Assembly: GCA_937858255.1 (NCBI GenBank)
Contig: CALLZQ010000171.1
Span: 1-9,065, forward strand
DNA length: 9,065 nt
Source: an uncultured Tabrizicola sp.
GTDB lineage: Bacteria > Pseudomonadota > Alphaproteobacteria > Rhodobacterales > Rhodobacteraceae
Direction: 5' to 3'
A program made the position numbers and the translations under genes. The notes beneath the pieces were generated by a model. The model made no database searches and had not been told where the DNA came from. It saw only the letters and a list, made by a program, of their open reading frames with translations. Each line of letters starts with the position of its first letter. The stretch's first letter is position 1. Below, piece by piece: positions 1 through 6,033 of the stretch.

Positions 1-1
1 C

Positions 2-1207
2 AAGGCCCGGGCCGAGGCGCTGTCGCGACTCACGGCCATGGGCGCGCCGGTCAAGCGGGATGAATATTGGCGCTATACCGACCCTTCCAGCCTGACCGCG
101 CCCGAGGCGCCGTTGGCCGCCACCTTTGATGCCGGCGATGAGACGCCGGTGTTTGACGGGATTGACCGGCTGAAACTGGTGTTCGTTGACGGCGTCTTTG
201 ATGCCGCGCAGTCGGATGATCTGGCGATGGCAGGGGTTGAAATCCTGCGGCTGGCTGAGGTTGGCGCCGAGGATCTGCACTGGGCGCGCGAGATCTATGG
301 CGTGCTGGAGGCGCGGGGGCAGGTGCCCGTCGCCCGGCCGATGGCGGCACTGAACACCGCCTTTGCCAGCGATGGCGTCTTGATCCGTGTCACGGGCAAG
401 GCCGCCAAGCCAGTTTCCCTGATTTATATCCATAATTCAGAGGCTTCTGATGCGATCCTTCACCATTGCATCAGGCTGGAAAAGGGCGCCGAGCTGACGG
501 TTCTGGAAAATGGTCCGGCGGCGGCACGCTTTACCAAGGTGATGGAGGTTGAGGTTGCCGATGGTGCCCGTTTCCACCACATCCGCGCGCAGGGCCGCGA
601 TCATCAGCGCCGGGCGAATACCCATATCTTTGCCCGGATCGGGGCTGAGGCGCTGTTCAAATCCTTTACCCTGACGGCCAATGGCCGGCTGACCCGCAAT
701 GAGGCCGTGCTGGAACTGGTAGGTGACGATGCGGTGGCCCATATTGCCGGGGCGGCGGTGGGGGATGGCGATTTCCACCATGACGATACGGTGTTCATCA
801 CCCATGACGCCCTGCGCTGCGAGAGCCGGCAGGTGTTCAAAAAGGTGTTGAAAAACGGCGCCTTGGGGGTGTTTCAGGGGAAAATCCTGGTGAAACCGGG
901 CGCACAAAAGACCGATGGCTATCAGATCAGCCAATCGCTCTTGCTTGACGGTGACAGCCAGTTCCTCGCCAAGCCGGAACTCGAGATCTACGCCGATGAT
1001 GTGCAGTGCTCGCACGGCTCGACCTCGGGCGCGATTGACGAAACCGCCCTGTTCTACCTCTGCTCGCGCGGGGTGCCCCGGGCGGCGGCGACGGCGCTTT
1101 TGGTTCTCGCCTTCCTTGCCGAAGCCATTGGTGAGATTGAGGATGAGGCGATTGCCGAGGATATTCGCAGCCGCCTTGAAGCCTGGCTGAACCGGCACTC
1201 GGGGTAG
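2..1207 (+). CDS. sufD: SufD, Fe-S cluster assembly scaffold protein (5' end outside window)
   Basis: SufD pairs with SufB and the ATPase SufC in the cytosolic SufBCD complex, which assembles Fe-S clusters from persulfide sulfur delivered by SufS. The reading frame is open from base 2, so the ATG at 38 is an internal Met and the true start lies upstream; 401 residues are visible. Near the visible N-terminus is the family motif DEYWRYT. A long beta-helical SufBD core follows. Near the C-terminus is QCSHGSTSG followed by ETALFYLCSRGV (Cys codon at 1007, His codon at 1013), the typical SufD signature. As I recall, the CSH Cys and His correspond to E. coli SufD Cys358 and His360, the latter implicated in cluster formation with SufB. 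The stop is TAG at 1205-1207, 4 nt before the next gene. sufB and sufC are expected upstream but are not visible. Identity is firm; SufB is excluded by length and motif. Confidence 0.95.
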   Translation, partial: KARAEALSRLTAMGAPVKRDEYWRYTDPSSLTAPEAPLAATFDAGDETPVFDGIDRLKLVFVDGVFDAAQSDDLAMAGVEILRLAEVGAEDLHWAREIYGVLEARGQVPVARPMAALNTAFASDGVLIRVTGKAAKPVSLIYIHNSEASDAILHHCIRLEKGAELTVLENGPAAARFTKVMEVEVADGARFHHIRAQGRDHQRRANTHIFARIGAEALFKSFTLTANGRLTRNEAVLELVGDDAVAHIAGAAVGDGDFHHDDTVFITHDALRCESRQVFKKVLKNGALGVFQGKILVKPGAQKTDGYQISQSLLLDGDSQFLAKPELEIYADDVQCSHGSTSGAIDETALFYLCSRGVPRAAATALLVLAFLAEAIGEIEDEAIAEDIRSRLEAWLNRHSG

Positions 1208-1211
1208 GGGC

Positions 1212-1691
1212 ATGTCGGTCACCACCGAGATCGTCTCTAGCTGGCGTCGCCCCCGCGCGGGGCTGCGCCGGCATCTGGAGCGGGGGCGGTCCGAGCCCTT
1301 TGCCTTTTCGCTGCTCTTGGTGTTCCTGATCGTGGCCTTTGTCGGGCAATGGCCGGGTGCGGCGCGGGCGGCGTTTGAGGCGGGCGACGGCTCGGCCTTC
1401 CCGCGCATCTTTGCCAATGCGCTGGCGGTGCTGGCGACCATTCCGCTGTGGTATGCGCTTGCGGCCCTCAGCCGGCTGGTGGCGCGGGCCATGGGCGGGC
1501 AGGGGACGTGGTACGGGGCGCGGGTGGCGCTGTTCTGGGCCTTGGCAACCGTCAGCCCGCTGATGCTGCTGCAAGGTATGGTGGCCGGCATGATCGGCCC
1601 GTCGCCGGCGCTGGTGATGGTTAATCTGCTGGCCGCCGCCGCCTTTCTCTATCTGTGGGTGAACATGCTGATCGAGGCGGAACGGCCATGA
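1212..1691 (+). CDS. Small polytopic membrane protein in the suf operon, possibly YIP1-related
   Basis: A 159-residue hydrophobic protein of unknown function. After a basic cytosolic N-terminus (WRRPRAGLRRHLERGR) there are about four membrane segments, roughly residues 30-48, 64-86, 100-122 and 130-152. The ATG at 1212 follows sufD by 4 nt, with a G-rich stretch (1200-1210) as ribosome site. The gene ends in TGA at 1689-1691, overlapping the next start by 4 nt (ATGA), so the two membrane proteins are probably translationally coupled. Size, basic start and number of spans resemble the following YIP1-like protein, which suggests an ancient tandem pair, but I see no strong residue-level similarity. 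No catalytic motif is visible. A membrane-linked role alongside Fe-S assembly is only suggested by position. Confidence 0.8.
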   Translation: MSVTTEIVSSWRRPRAGLRRHLERGRSEPFAFSLLLVFLIVAFVGQWPGAARAAFEAGDGSAFPRIFANALAVLATIPLWYALAALSRLVARAMGGQGTWYGARVALFWALATVSPLMLLQGMVAGMIGPSPALVMVNLLAAAAFLYLWVNMLIEAERP

Positions 1692-2263
1692 ACCTGTCGC
1701 TGCCGCATCTTTTGGAACTGGCGCGCTTTACCCTGCAACGCCCGCGCGAGGGCGCGCGCATGGTAATGCGGGCCGACCTGCCCAATAGGGCGCGCTGGGT
1801 TGCCTTGGCGCTGACGGCGGTTTGTTCGGCGCTGTTGGCCCATGTCGCCTTTTCCTTGATGCCGGCCCAGACGATGACCGAATTCGGCGGCACGCCGCCG
1901 GCGCCCTTTACCACCGCACTGGTACAGGCCGGGCTGATGGTCGCCTCGGTTCAGGCGGTCTACTGGATCGGCCGCTGGTTCGGCGGGCAGGGGCGGTTTG
2001 AGGATGCGCTGATCCTGATGGTCTGGCTGCAATTCATCCTGCTGGTGCTGCAAGTGTTGCAAATCGTGGTTCAGGTGATCCTGCCACCACTGGCCAGTGT
2101 GGTCGGCATGGCCTCGGTCGGGGTGTTTCTGTGGCTGCTCAGCCATTTTGTCGCCGAATTGCATGGCTTTGCCTCGGCACGCACCACTTTCTTCGGGATC
2201 ATGGGGGTCTTCCTTGGCCTTGGGGTGATCCTGTGGCTGTTCTTGTTGCCGTCACTGATCTGA
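1688..2263 (+). CDS. YIP1 family membrane protein in the suf operon
   Basis: A 191-residue protein with an amphipathic, basic N-terminus (LELARFTLQRPREGARMVM) and about five membrane segments, near residues 36-58, 75-97, 107-130, 134-156 and 168-190. The PREGAR start, the GRWFGG loop and the final HGFASARTTFFG helix are typical of bacterial YIP1-like proteins, whose biochemical role is poorly known. I chose the ATG at 1688 over an in-frame GTG at 1655: it gives the common ATGA overlap with the preceding stop and has a GAGGCGGA ribosome site at 1674-1681. The stop at 2261-2263 is 12 nt from the preferred sufS start. The gene lies between sufD and sufS, so it is co-transcribed with Fe-S assembly genes. 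A functional link to the SUF machinery is inference from operon position only. Confidence 0.85.
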   Translation: MNLSLPHLLELARFTLQRPREGARMVMRADLPNRARWVALALTAVCSALLAHVAFSLMPAQTMTEFGGTPPAPFTTALVQAGLMVASVQAVYWIGRWFGGQGRFEDALILMVWLQFILLVLQVLQIVVQVILPPLASVVGMASVGVFLWLLSHFVAELHGFASARTTFFGIMGVFLGLGVILWLFLLPSLI

Positions 2264-2269
2264 GAGGGG
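2263..2269 (+). promoter_or_regulatory. Ribosome binding site that decides the sufS start
   Basis: AGAGGGG abuts the ATG at 2270 with no spacer, but stands 6 nt before the ATG at 2276. The second ATG is therefore the better start. The resulting protein begins MYDIQAIRAEFPI and is 406 aa, the same length as E. coli SufS. Confidence 0.7.
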
Positions 2270-2275
2270 ATGAGC

Positions 2276-3496
2276 ATGTATGATATTCAGGCGATCCGTG
2301 CCGAATTCCCGATCCTGTCGCGTCAGGTGAACGGCAAGCCGCTGGTCTATCTGGACAACGGCGCCAGCGCGCAGAAACCGCGCGCGGTGATCGAGGCGAT
2401 GAATACCGCCTATTCGATGGAATATGCCAATGTGCATCGCGGGCTGCATTTCCTGTCCAACCTCGCCACCGACAAATATGAATCGGTGCGCGGGATCATC
2501 GCCCGGTTCCTGAACGCGCCCTCCGAGGATAACATCGTCTTTACCACCGGCACGACCGAGGGGATCAACCTGATTTCCTATGCCTGGGCCGCGCCGCGCC
2601 TGCAACCGGGCGATGAGGTGGTGCTGAGCGTGATGGAGCATCACGCCAATATCGTGCCCTGGCATTTCCTGCGTGAACGGCAGGGCGTGGTGCTGAAATG
2701 GGTCGACTGCGATGCAAAGGGCGATCTGGACCCGCAGGCGGTGATTGACGCCATCGGGCCGCGCACCCGACTGGTCGCGGTGACGCAGATGTCGAATGTG
2801 CTGGGCAGCGTGGTCGATGTGGCCGCGATCTGCCGGGGCGCGCAGGCCAAGGGCGTGCCGGTCTTGGTCGACGGTTCGCAATCGGCGGTGCATATGCCGG
2901 TGGATGTACAGGCGATCGGCTGCGATTTTTTTGCGATTACCGGGCATAAGCTCTACGGTCCCAGCGGCTCGGGCGCGATCTATATCCGGCCCGAGCGGAT
3001 GGCCGAAATGCGCCCTTTCCTCGGCGGCGGCGACATGATCCGCGAGGTCACGCGCGACGCGGTCAGCTATAACGATGCGCCGATGAAATTCGAGGCCGGG
3101 ACGCCTGGCATCGTTCAGCAAATCGGCCTTGGGGCGGCGCTGACCTTCCTGATGGAGATCGGGATGGACCAAATCGCCGCGCATGAGCGGCGATTGCGCG
3201 ACTATGCCCAAGCGCGGCTTTCGGGCCTGAACTGGCTGAACATTCAGGGAAATTCGGCAGGCAAGGGGGCGATCTTCAGCTTTACGCTCGAGGGGGCGGC
3301 CCATGCCCACGACATCTCGACCGTGCTGGATAAACGCGGCGTTGCGGTGCGGGCCGGCACCCATTGCGCGATGCCACTGATGGAACATATGGGCGTGGGG
3401 GCAACCTGCCGCGCCTCGTTCGGGATGTACAACACCGAGGTCGAGGTCGATGCGCTGGTGTCCGCGCTGGAGCTTTGCCACGATCTTTTCGCGTAA
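2276..3496 (+). CDS. sufS: SufS, class V PLP cysteine desulfurase
   Basis: SufS converts L-cysteine to L-alanine and carries the sulfur as a cysteine persulfide for Fe-S assembly on SufBCD; it is cytosolic, PLP-dependent and dimeric. From the ATG at 2276 the protein is 406 residues. Early motifs are YLDNGASAQKP and the TTGTTEGIN loop. EHHAN precedes the cofactor site, and QMSNVLGS and DGSQSAVH follow. The PLP lysine is Lys225 in TGHKLYGPSGSG. The active-site Cys364 sits in RAGTHCAMPLMEHMG, at the same number as the E. coli SufS cysteine. The short cysteine loop and the overall length place it with the SufS/CsdA group rather than IscS. It is the last gene of the visible suf cluster. A sulfur acceptor (SufE/SufU) and SufA are not seen downstream; the tRNA follows instead. 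Confidence 0.96.
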   Translation: MYDIQAIRAEFPILSRQVNGKPLVYLDNGASAQKPRAVIEAMNTAYSMEYANVHRGLHFLSNLATDKYESVRGIIARFLNAPSEDNIVFTTGTTEGINLISYAWAAPRLQPGDEVVLSVMEHHANIVPWHFLRERQGVVLKWVDCDAKGDLDPQAVIDAIGPRTRLVAVTQMSNVLGSVVDVAAICRGAQAKGVPVLVDGSQSAVHMPVDVQAIGCDFFAITGHKLYGPSGSGAIYIRPERMAEMRPFLGGGDMIREVTRDAVSYNDAPMKFEAGTPGIVQQIGLGAALTFLMEIGMDQIAAHERRLRDYAQARLSGLNWLNIQGNSAGKGAIFSFTLEGAAHAHDISTVLDKRGVAVRAGTHCAMPLMEHMGVGATCRASFGMYNTEVEVDALVSALELCHDLFA

Positions 3497-3503
3497 ACCC
3501 TTG

Positions 3504-3532
3504 TTGCAGTCACCGCGCCTTGCCGCTATAGC
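3504..3532 (+). promoter_or_regulatory. Sigma70-type promoter of the tRNA-Arg gene
   Basis: A -35-like TTGCAG (3504-3509) is followed by exactly 17 nt and a -10-like TATAGC (3527-3532). The predicted transcript start is around 3538-3540, just before the tRNA at 3542. Spacing and placement are what is expected for a stable-RNA promoter in this lineage, so the tRNA need not depend on suf transcription. Called by eye. Confidence 0.6.
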
Positions 3533-3537
3533 AAGGC
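3517..3537 (+). terminator. Possible hairpin after sufS, overlapping the tRNA promoter
   Basis: A perfect 7-bp inverted repeat, GCCTTGC and GCAAGGC, flanks a 7-nt loop, 20 nt after the sufS stop. There is no T-run, so it would be a poor intrinsic terminator; it could still slow or protect the 3' end of suf mRNA. The loop and the 3' arm contain the -10 of the tRNA promoter, so termination and initiation signals are superimposed. Confidence 0.3.
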
Positions 3538-3541
3538 CAAC

Positions 3542-3618
3542 GCACCCATAGCTCAGCTGGATAGAGCGTTGCCCTCCGAAGGCAAAGGCCGCACGTTCGA
3601 ATCGTGCTGGGTGCGCCA
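3542..3618 (+). tRNA. tRNA-Arg, anticodon CCG, CCA encoded
   Basis: A full cloverleaf can be folded. The acceptor stem is GCACCCA (3542-3548) with TGGGTGC (3608-3614). The D arm is GCTC/GAGC with a 9-nt loop. The anticodon stem is TTGCC/GGCAA around the loop CTCCGAA, with anticodon CCG at 3576-3578, which reads CGG arginine codons. The variable loop is 5 nt. The T arm is GCACG/CGTGC with loop TTCGAAT. Discriminator G3615 is followed by CCA at 3616-3618. All stems are fully paired, so the gene looks functional. It sits at the boundary between conserved suf genes and AT-richer accessory DNA, a common place for integration, although no repeated 3' end (attachment site) was seen in the window. 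Confidence 0.97.
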
Positions 3619-3650
3619 GCTCACCTTGTATTGTTGATCGCACCCTACTT

Positions 3651-3672
3651 GCCCGCAACGCGCGGCGGGTTT
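3651..3672 (+). terminator. Weak intrinsic terminator candidate after tRNA-Arg
   Basis: CCCGC (3652-3656) and GCGGG (3665-3669) form a 5-bp GC stem with an 8-nt loop, followed by TTT. It lies 33 nt after the tRNA CCA. The U-tract is very short, so termination here is only plausible. Confidence 0.35.
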
Positions 3673-3715
3673 CCATCTGCGATGCGGCGGCTGGCAATTG
3701 CTTTCGCATGGGTTG

Positions 3716-3793
3716 TGTCAACAAGAAAAATTCGCGCGCGAAAAATTTAATCATTTGACAGAATATCCGGCTGCGTCATTGATGCATTTGACA
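3716..3793. promoter_or_regulatory. Cluster of TTGACA hexamers around a CG palindrome
   Basis: TTGACA occurs at 3755-3760 and 3788-3793 on the + strand, 33 bp apart, each preceded by CATT. It also occurs inverted at 3716-3721. Between the inverted and first direct copies lies the perfect 12-bp palindrome TTCGCGCGCGAA (3731-3742) flanked by A-runs. These could be -35 elements or regulator half-sites. No good TATAAT-like partner is found at 16-18 bp, so I do not call a specific promoter. Confidence 0.3.
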
Positions 3794-3880
3794 GGATTGT
3801 GAAACGCGCAGCGGCGTCAGCGGACGCCGGTGGTAACAGGAAACACCCGGATACTCCCAAGCCGATGAGCATTACGCTTA

Positions 3881-3908
3881 ATCTATCGCGATATTCATCG
3901 CGATAGAT
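3881..3908. repeat. 28-bp inverted repeat with 12-bp arms
   Basis: ATCTATCGCGAT (3881-3892) and its exact reverse complement (3897-3908) are separated by ATTC. Each arm contains the 8-bp palindrome ATCGCGAT, so that palindrome is also repeated directly with a 12-bp period, about one helical turn. With no T-run after it, an operator for two stacked dimers, a recombination or ori-like site, or an mRNA hairpin all fit better than a terminator. Confidence 0.55.
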
Positions 3909-4259
3909 ATGGCGAGCATGTGTGAAGATCGCAATGCTTGGGGGAGGGTAGACCTGTAACTGGTTCCCAATATTGTGGTTAACAGATGCGACTTGATAGT
4001 CTCAGAGATATCTTGAACCTTCCCTTCGATGGGTTGGTTATGATTTGTGAGTTTTTTAGCAGAAAACAGGATCAGGATGAATATTATCATTCCAATACCG
4101 TAGAGAGATTGATATCACCTTGGTAGTCGATAATTGTGGCAATCTGAAAAGCATGAGGAGATTAACCATCTCACATATTCTCTTGAGTGCGGGTCGTTGG
4201 ATGTGGAATGGCGGAACGGGCTGTCTCGTAAAAGTTTGCGCTATGATACTGAGGTGCCA

Positions 4260-4436
4260 ATGACTGCATTCACCCGCCTAATAGAAAAGTGGTTTGAGAT
4301 TATAGTAGATCGAAATGTGAACTCCAAGATGGGGTCCCGTATAGTGCGTATCTTTCTGGTGCTGATACTTCTCAGTGTTTCAGCGGGCGTCATGTACCTA
4401 AAAATAAATTACAACTTGAGTCTTGGGCCAAGATAA
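4260..4436 (+). CDS. Small single-span membrane protein (58 aa), candidate cognate partner of the next gene
   Basis: Unrecognised protein. A charged N-terminal stretch of about 27 residues (RLIEKWFEIIVDRNVNSK) is followed by one strong membrane segment, about residues 28-47 (IVRIFLVLILLSVSAGVMYL), and a short polar tail. Basic residues before the span suggest the N-terminus is cytosolic. I prefer the ATG at 4260, with GAGG at 4251-4254 just before it, to a TTG at 4134 that would add 42 residues without a ribosome site. It ends 14 nt before the Hint-domain gene and is almost certainly co-transcribed with it. The downstream pair (a membrane protein followed by an N-terminal-domain-Hint gene) repeats this layout, so this could be an immunity or chaperone-like partner; that is inference from position only. 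The DNA is AT-rich compared with suf. Confidence 0.55.
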   Translation: MTAFTRLIEKWFEIIVDRNVNSKMGSRIVRIFLVLILLSVSAGVMYLKINYNLSLGPR

Positions 4437-4450
4437 AGGAATTCTGAAAA

Positions 4451-5407
4451 ATGGGTAACGAAAATCAGAGTGTTTTTGGCGGACAAACCGCTTACTTTTC
4501 AATAGCCGGGACAGGCCCAGTTGATGTTTCGATTTCCATCTATGGACCCGGAGGTGCGGTCGGCTACAATCCTCCGGGCACGGTATCGCTCGAATATTAC
4601 GACCCCGTAAGAGGAATGTCAGTGCGTGAGACCGTGCCTATTGGTGGCGGATACACAGCCTCAGTGGTTACAGTTACAACTGGGAGCATAATCGGCATCG
4701 AGGATTGGGTTGGAGAGATTAGAGTGACCCCTCTCGACAACTTCGACGGAACGGTAGTTTCGTCACCAGTCGAAGGTTGGGGAAAATCAACTCCGGGATG
4801 GGTCCGTTCGATATTGGGTTTTTTCAACGCAGTAGACGATGGCGTTTCTGGTGTATATGGTGTCCCGGGGTATCATGTAGGTATCTCTGGCTCCCAAGTC
4901 GCATTGAATGGCGGGATAACCACCAATGTTTCCTATCCTCCAGGATATCTAGCAAACCTTGGTGTCGATCCAATAAAACTTAGCCCATTGTATGAACCAG
5001 TCTACGATTCCCAAGGGAATTTTGTAGGCATTGATCCTTCAGGCTGCTTCCCCGCTCACACCCCCATCTCCATCTCCCTCAGCGAAACCCGCGCCATCTC
5101 CGAGATCCGCGTTGGCGACACGGTTCTGGCCTTTGACCCTGCTGCCGACCGTGGGCGAGGCGCACTTGTCCCGCGCAAGGTGGTGCGGCTGTATCGGAAT
5201 ACCACGGATGAATGGGGAAAGCCAACGTGGATTGAGGGCGGCGAGGCGAAAGAACTGATCGCCACACCGGGCCATCATTTCATTTATCGATTCGGTCATT
5301 TCCCGACGAATGAGAAAATGTTTGAAGATGGCCGCGCGACTGTCGTCCTTGCCCCTGGCGAGTTAACTACGAGCGAAGTTGGCAATGAACGGAGGGTCGC
5401 TGCGTGA
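4451..5407 (+). CDS. Unknown N-terminal domain fused to a truncated Hint domain (orphan cassette)
   Basis: The 318-residue protein has two parts. Residues 1-198 form a Gly/Ser/Val-rich, probably beta-rich domain with no signal peptide, no cysteine and no family I recognise. At residue 199 a Hint (hedgehog/intein) domain begins with CFPAHTPISI, continues with EIRVGDTVLAFDP, and has the block-B motif TPGHH at 272-276. It then stops after GELT plus a short divergent tail, about 60 residues before the place where the intact copy carries its FEVEDLHTYVAGG and VHN blocks. Without these, splicing or C-terminal cleavage should not work. The start ATG has AAGGA 10 nt upstream. The stop TGA overlaps the GTG of the next gene (GTGA at 5404-5407). 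The domain part is AT-rich, while the Hint part is GC-rich like its homologue at 6534. It is most simply a displaced, broken N-terminus of a gene like the giant one downstream. It could also still be expressed as a separate protein. Confidence 0.85.
   Translation: MGNENQSVFGGQTAYFSIAGTGPVDVSISIYGPGGAVGYNPPGTVSLEYYDPVRGMSVRETVPIGGGYTASVVTVTTGSIIGIEDWVGEIRVTPLDNFDGTVVSSPVEGWGKSTPGWVRSILGFFNAVDDGVSGVYGVPGYHVGISGSQVALNGGITTNVSYPPGYLANLGVDPIKLSPLYEPVYDSQGNFVGIDPSGCFPAHTPISISLSETRAISEIRVGDTVLAFDPAADRGRGALVPRKVVRLYRNTTDEWGKPTWIEGGEAKELIATPGHHFIYRFGHFPTNEKMFEDGRATVVLAPGELTTSEVGNERRVAA
5045..5404 (+). repeat. Hint-domain DNA repeat, copy 1 (3'-truncated)
   Basis: This segment matches 6534 onward. By eye, 135 of the first 153 bases are identical (about 88%), with lower similarity (roughly 70-75%) over the rest. 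Homology starts exactly at the Cys codon TGC and fades out around 5395-5404, where the next gene begins. Nothing upstream of the Cys codons is similar between the two genes. Confidence 0.85.
5391..5395 (+). promoter_or_regulatory. Ribosome binding site for the GTG start at 5404
   Basis: GGAGG stands 8 nt before the GTG at 5404, inside the last codons of the truncated Hint gene. It justifies the GTG start over the first internal ATG (codon 17) and implies translational coupling through the GTGA overlap. Confidence 0.75.
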
Positions 5408-6033
5408 AAAACTTAGCAAGTATTATATGTTCCCCGTGGTTCTTTGTTCCAATGTCAATATTGGGCGCTATCGGCGCGTTCCTCGTCTATATTATCTATG
5501 GCCTTTATCAAGAAAGCCGCATGGCATCGATAGCGTTGTTCCCTGCTATCGTTCAAAGGGCCATCGTCGATCAGGGTGAAGATGGTCTTAGTTTGGTGAG
5601 ACTTGGCGATATAACAGGTTACCGACAACTCGGGCACCAGTTCTCCAATATTCCGGATGAATATCTTTACGATTGGCCAGGGGATTGCACTCTTCCTTTG
5701 AACTTCAAGTCGTTGGACCCATACAGCGTCCCTGGCACATATCAAGCCAATCTTGATACAAAAAAGCCGAAAGTGATCATATTCTTCTACGGGCCGGTTC
5801 CGGATGTTTCACCTTATCTTGATCTAAATAATCAAGATAGGCTATTGACGCGTAGGCCTTCGAATTATCGTGAATTGCCATCATCGCAACTTGAGTGGCT
5901 TACTTGGATTGATATAGGCGATCACAGGCCTTGGCTTAATGCTCTGACCGATGGGGGTCGCAATTCAATAAGATGGCGCGGCGAGCAATGTGATGGCTAT
6001 AGTTATATTATTTTTGAGGGAGATCGGTCATGA
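5404..6033 (+). CDS. Membrane-anchored protein (209 aa), candidate immunity protein
   Basis: Unrecognised protein. A short N-terminus (MKNLASIICSP) leads into one membrane segment at about residues 12-35 (WFFVPMSILGAIGAFLVYII, then YGLY). A polar domain of about 170 residues follows, rich in Tyr, Trp, Asp and Pro, with Cys in GDCTLPL and EQCDGYSY that could form a disulfide if periplasmic. There is no lipobox before Cys9 and no enzyme motif. It starts at GTG (ribosome site GGAGG), overlaps the upstream stop by 4 nt, and ends in TGA overlapping the ATG of the giant gene (ATGA at 6030-6033). Immunity proteins against cell-wall-acting toxins are often signal- or membrane-anchored, and the next gene starts with a papain-like domain, so this is a reasonable immunity candidate. 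That is inference; a chaperone or secretion adaptor is possible. Its DNA is clearly AT-richer than the Hint segments on both sides. Confidence 0.8.
   Translation: MKNLASIICSPWFFVPMSILGAIGAFLVYIIYGLYQESRMASIALFPAIVQRAIVDQGEDGLSLVRLGDITGYRQLGHQFSNIPDEYLYDWPGDCTLPLNFKSLDPYSVPGTYQANLDTKKPKVIIFFYGPVPDVSPYLDLNNQDRLLTRRPSNYRELPSSQLEWLTWIDIGDHRPWLNALTDGGRNSIRWRGEQCDGYSYIIFEGDRS

Larger units (their letters stand above)
3619..4259. other. Gene-poor, AT-richer tract beside the tRNA
   Basis: I see no convincing coding region in these 641 bases. A minus-strand frame (3878-4090, 70 codons) lacks a clear ribosome site and a recognisable product. A plus-strand extension from a TTG at 4134 into the next gene also lacks support. 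Base composition drops clearly below that of the suf genes after about 3700. The tract holds three TTGACA hexamers (one inverted), a 12-bp CG-rich palindrome and a strong 28-bp inverted repeat, listed separately. The promoter of the downstream four-gene unit should lie here or just inside it, but I could not pick one -35/-10 pair with good spacing. It may be remnant DNA from an integration at the tRNA. Confidence 0.55.

Noticed and set aside
38..40. ATG at 38 as the sufD start
   Set aside because: The frame is open upstream to base 2 with residues fitting the usual SufD N-terminal region, so this is an internal Met.
437..1591. 384-codon open frame on the minus strand
   Set aside because: It is antisense to sufD and the next membrane gene; composition is that of a GC shadow with no family motif.
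3590..3618. Duplicated tRNA 3' end as an attachment site within the window
   Set aside because: I looked for the T-arm/acceptor sequence downstream and found no second copy, nor an integrase gene, before 9065.
2252..3754. 500-codon open frame on the minus strand
   Set aside because: It lies antisense to all of sufS and to the tRNA, its His/Arg-rich translation is typical of a high-GC shadow frame, and sufS on the + strand is unmistakable.
4019..4044. Promoter TTGAAC (4013-4018) with TATGAT (4039-4044) for the accessory operon
   Set aside because: The spacer is 20 nt, too long for a confident sigma70 promoter.
3878..4090. 70-codon minus-strand frame with a hydrophobic start
   Set aside because: No ribosome site, no recognisable product, and its 3' end runs through the 28-bp inverted repeat. 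A real small gene cannot be excluded but is not supported.
4134..4259. N-terminal extension of the 58-aa membrane protein from a TTG start
   Set aside because: The TTG has no ribosome site; the ATG at 4260 has GAGG just before it and begins a compact single-span protein.
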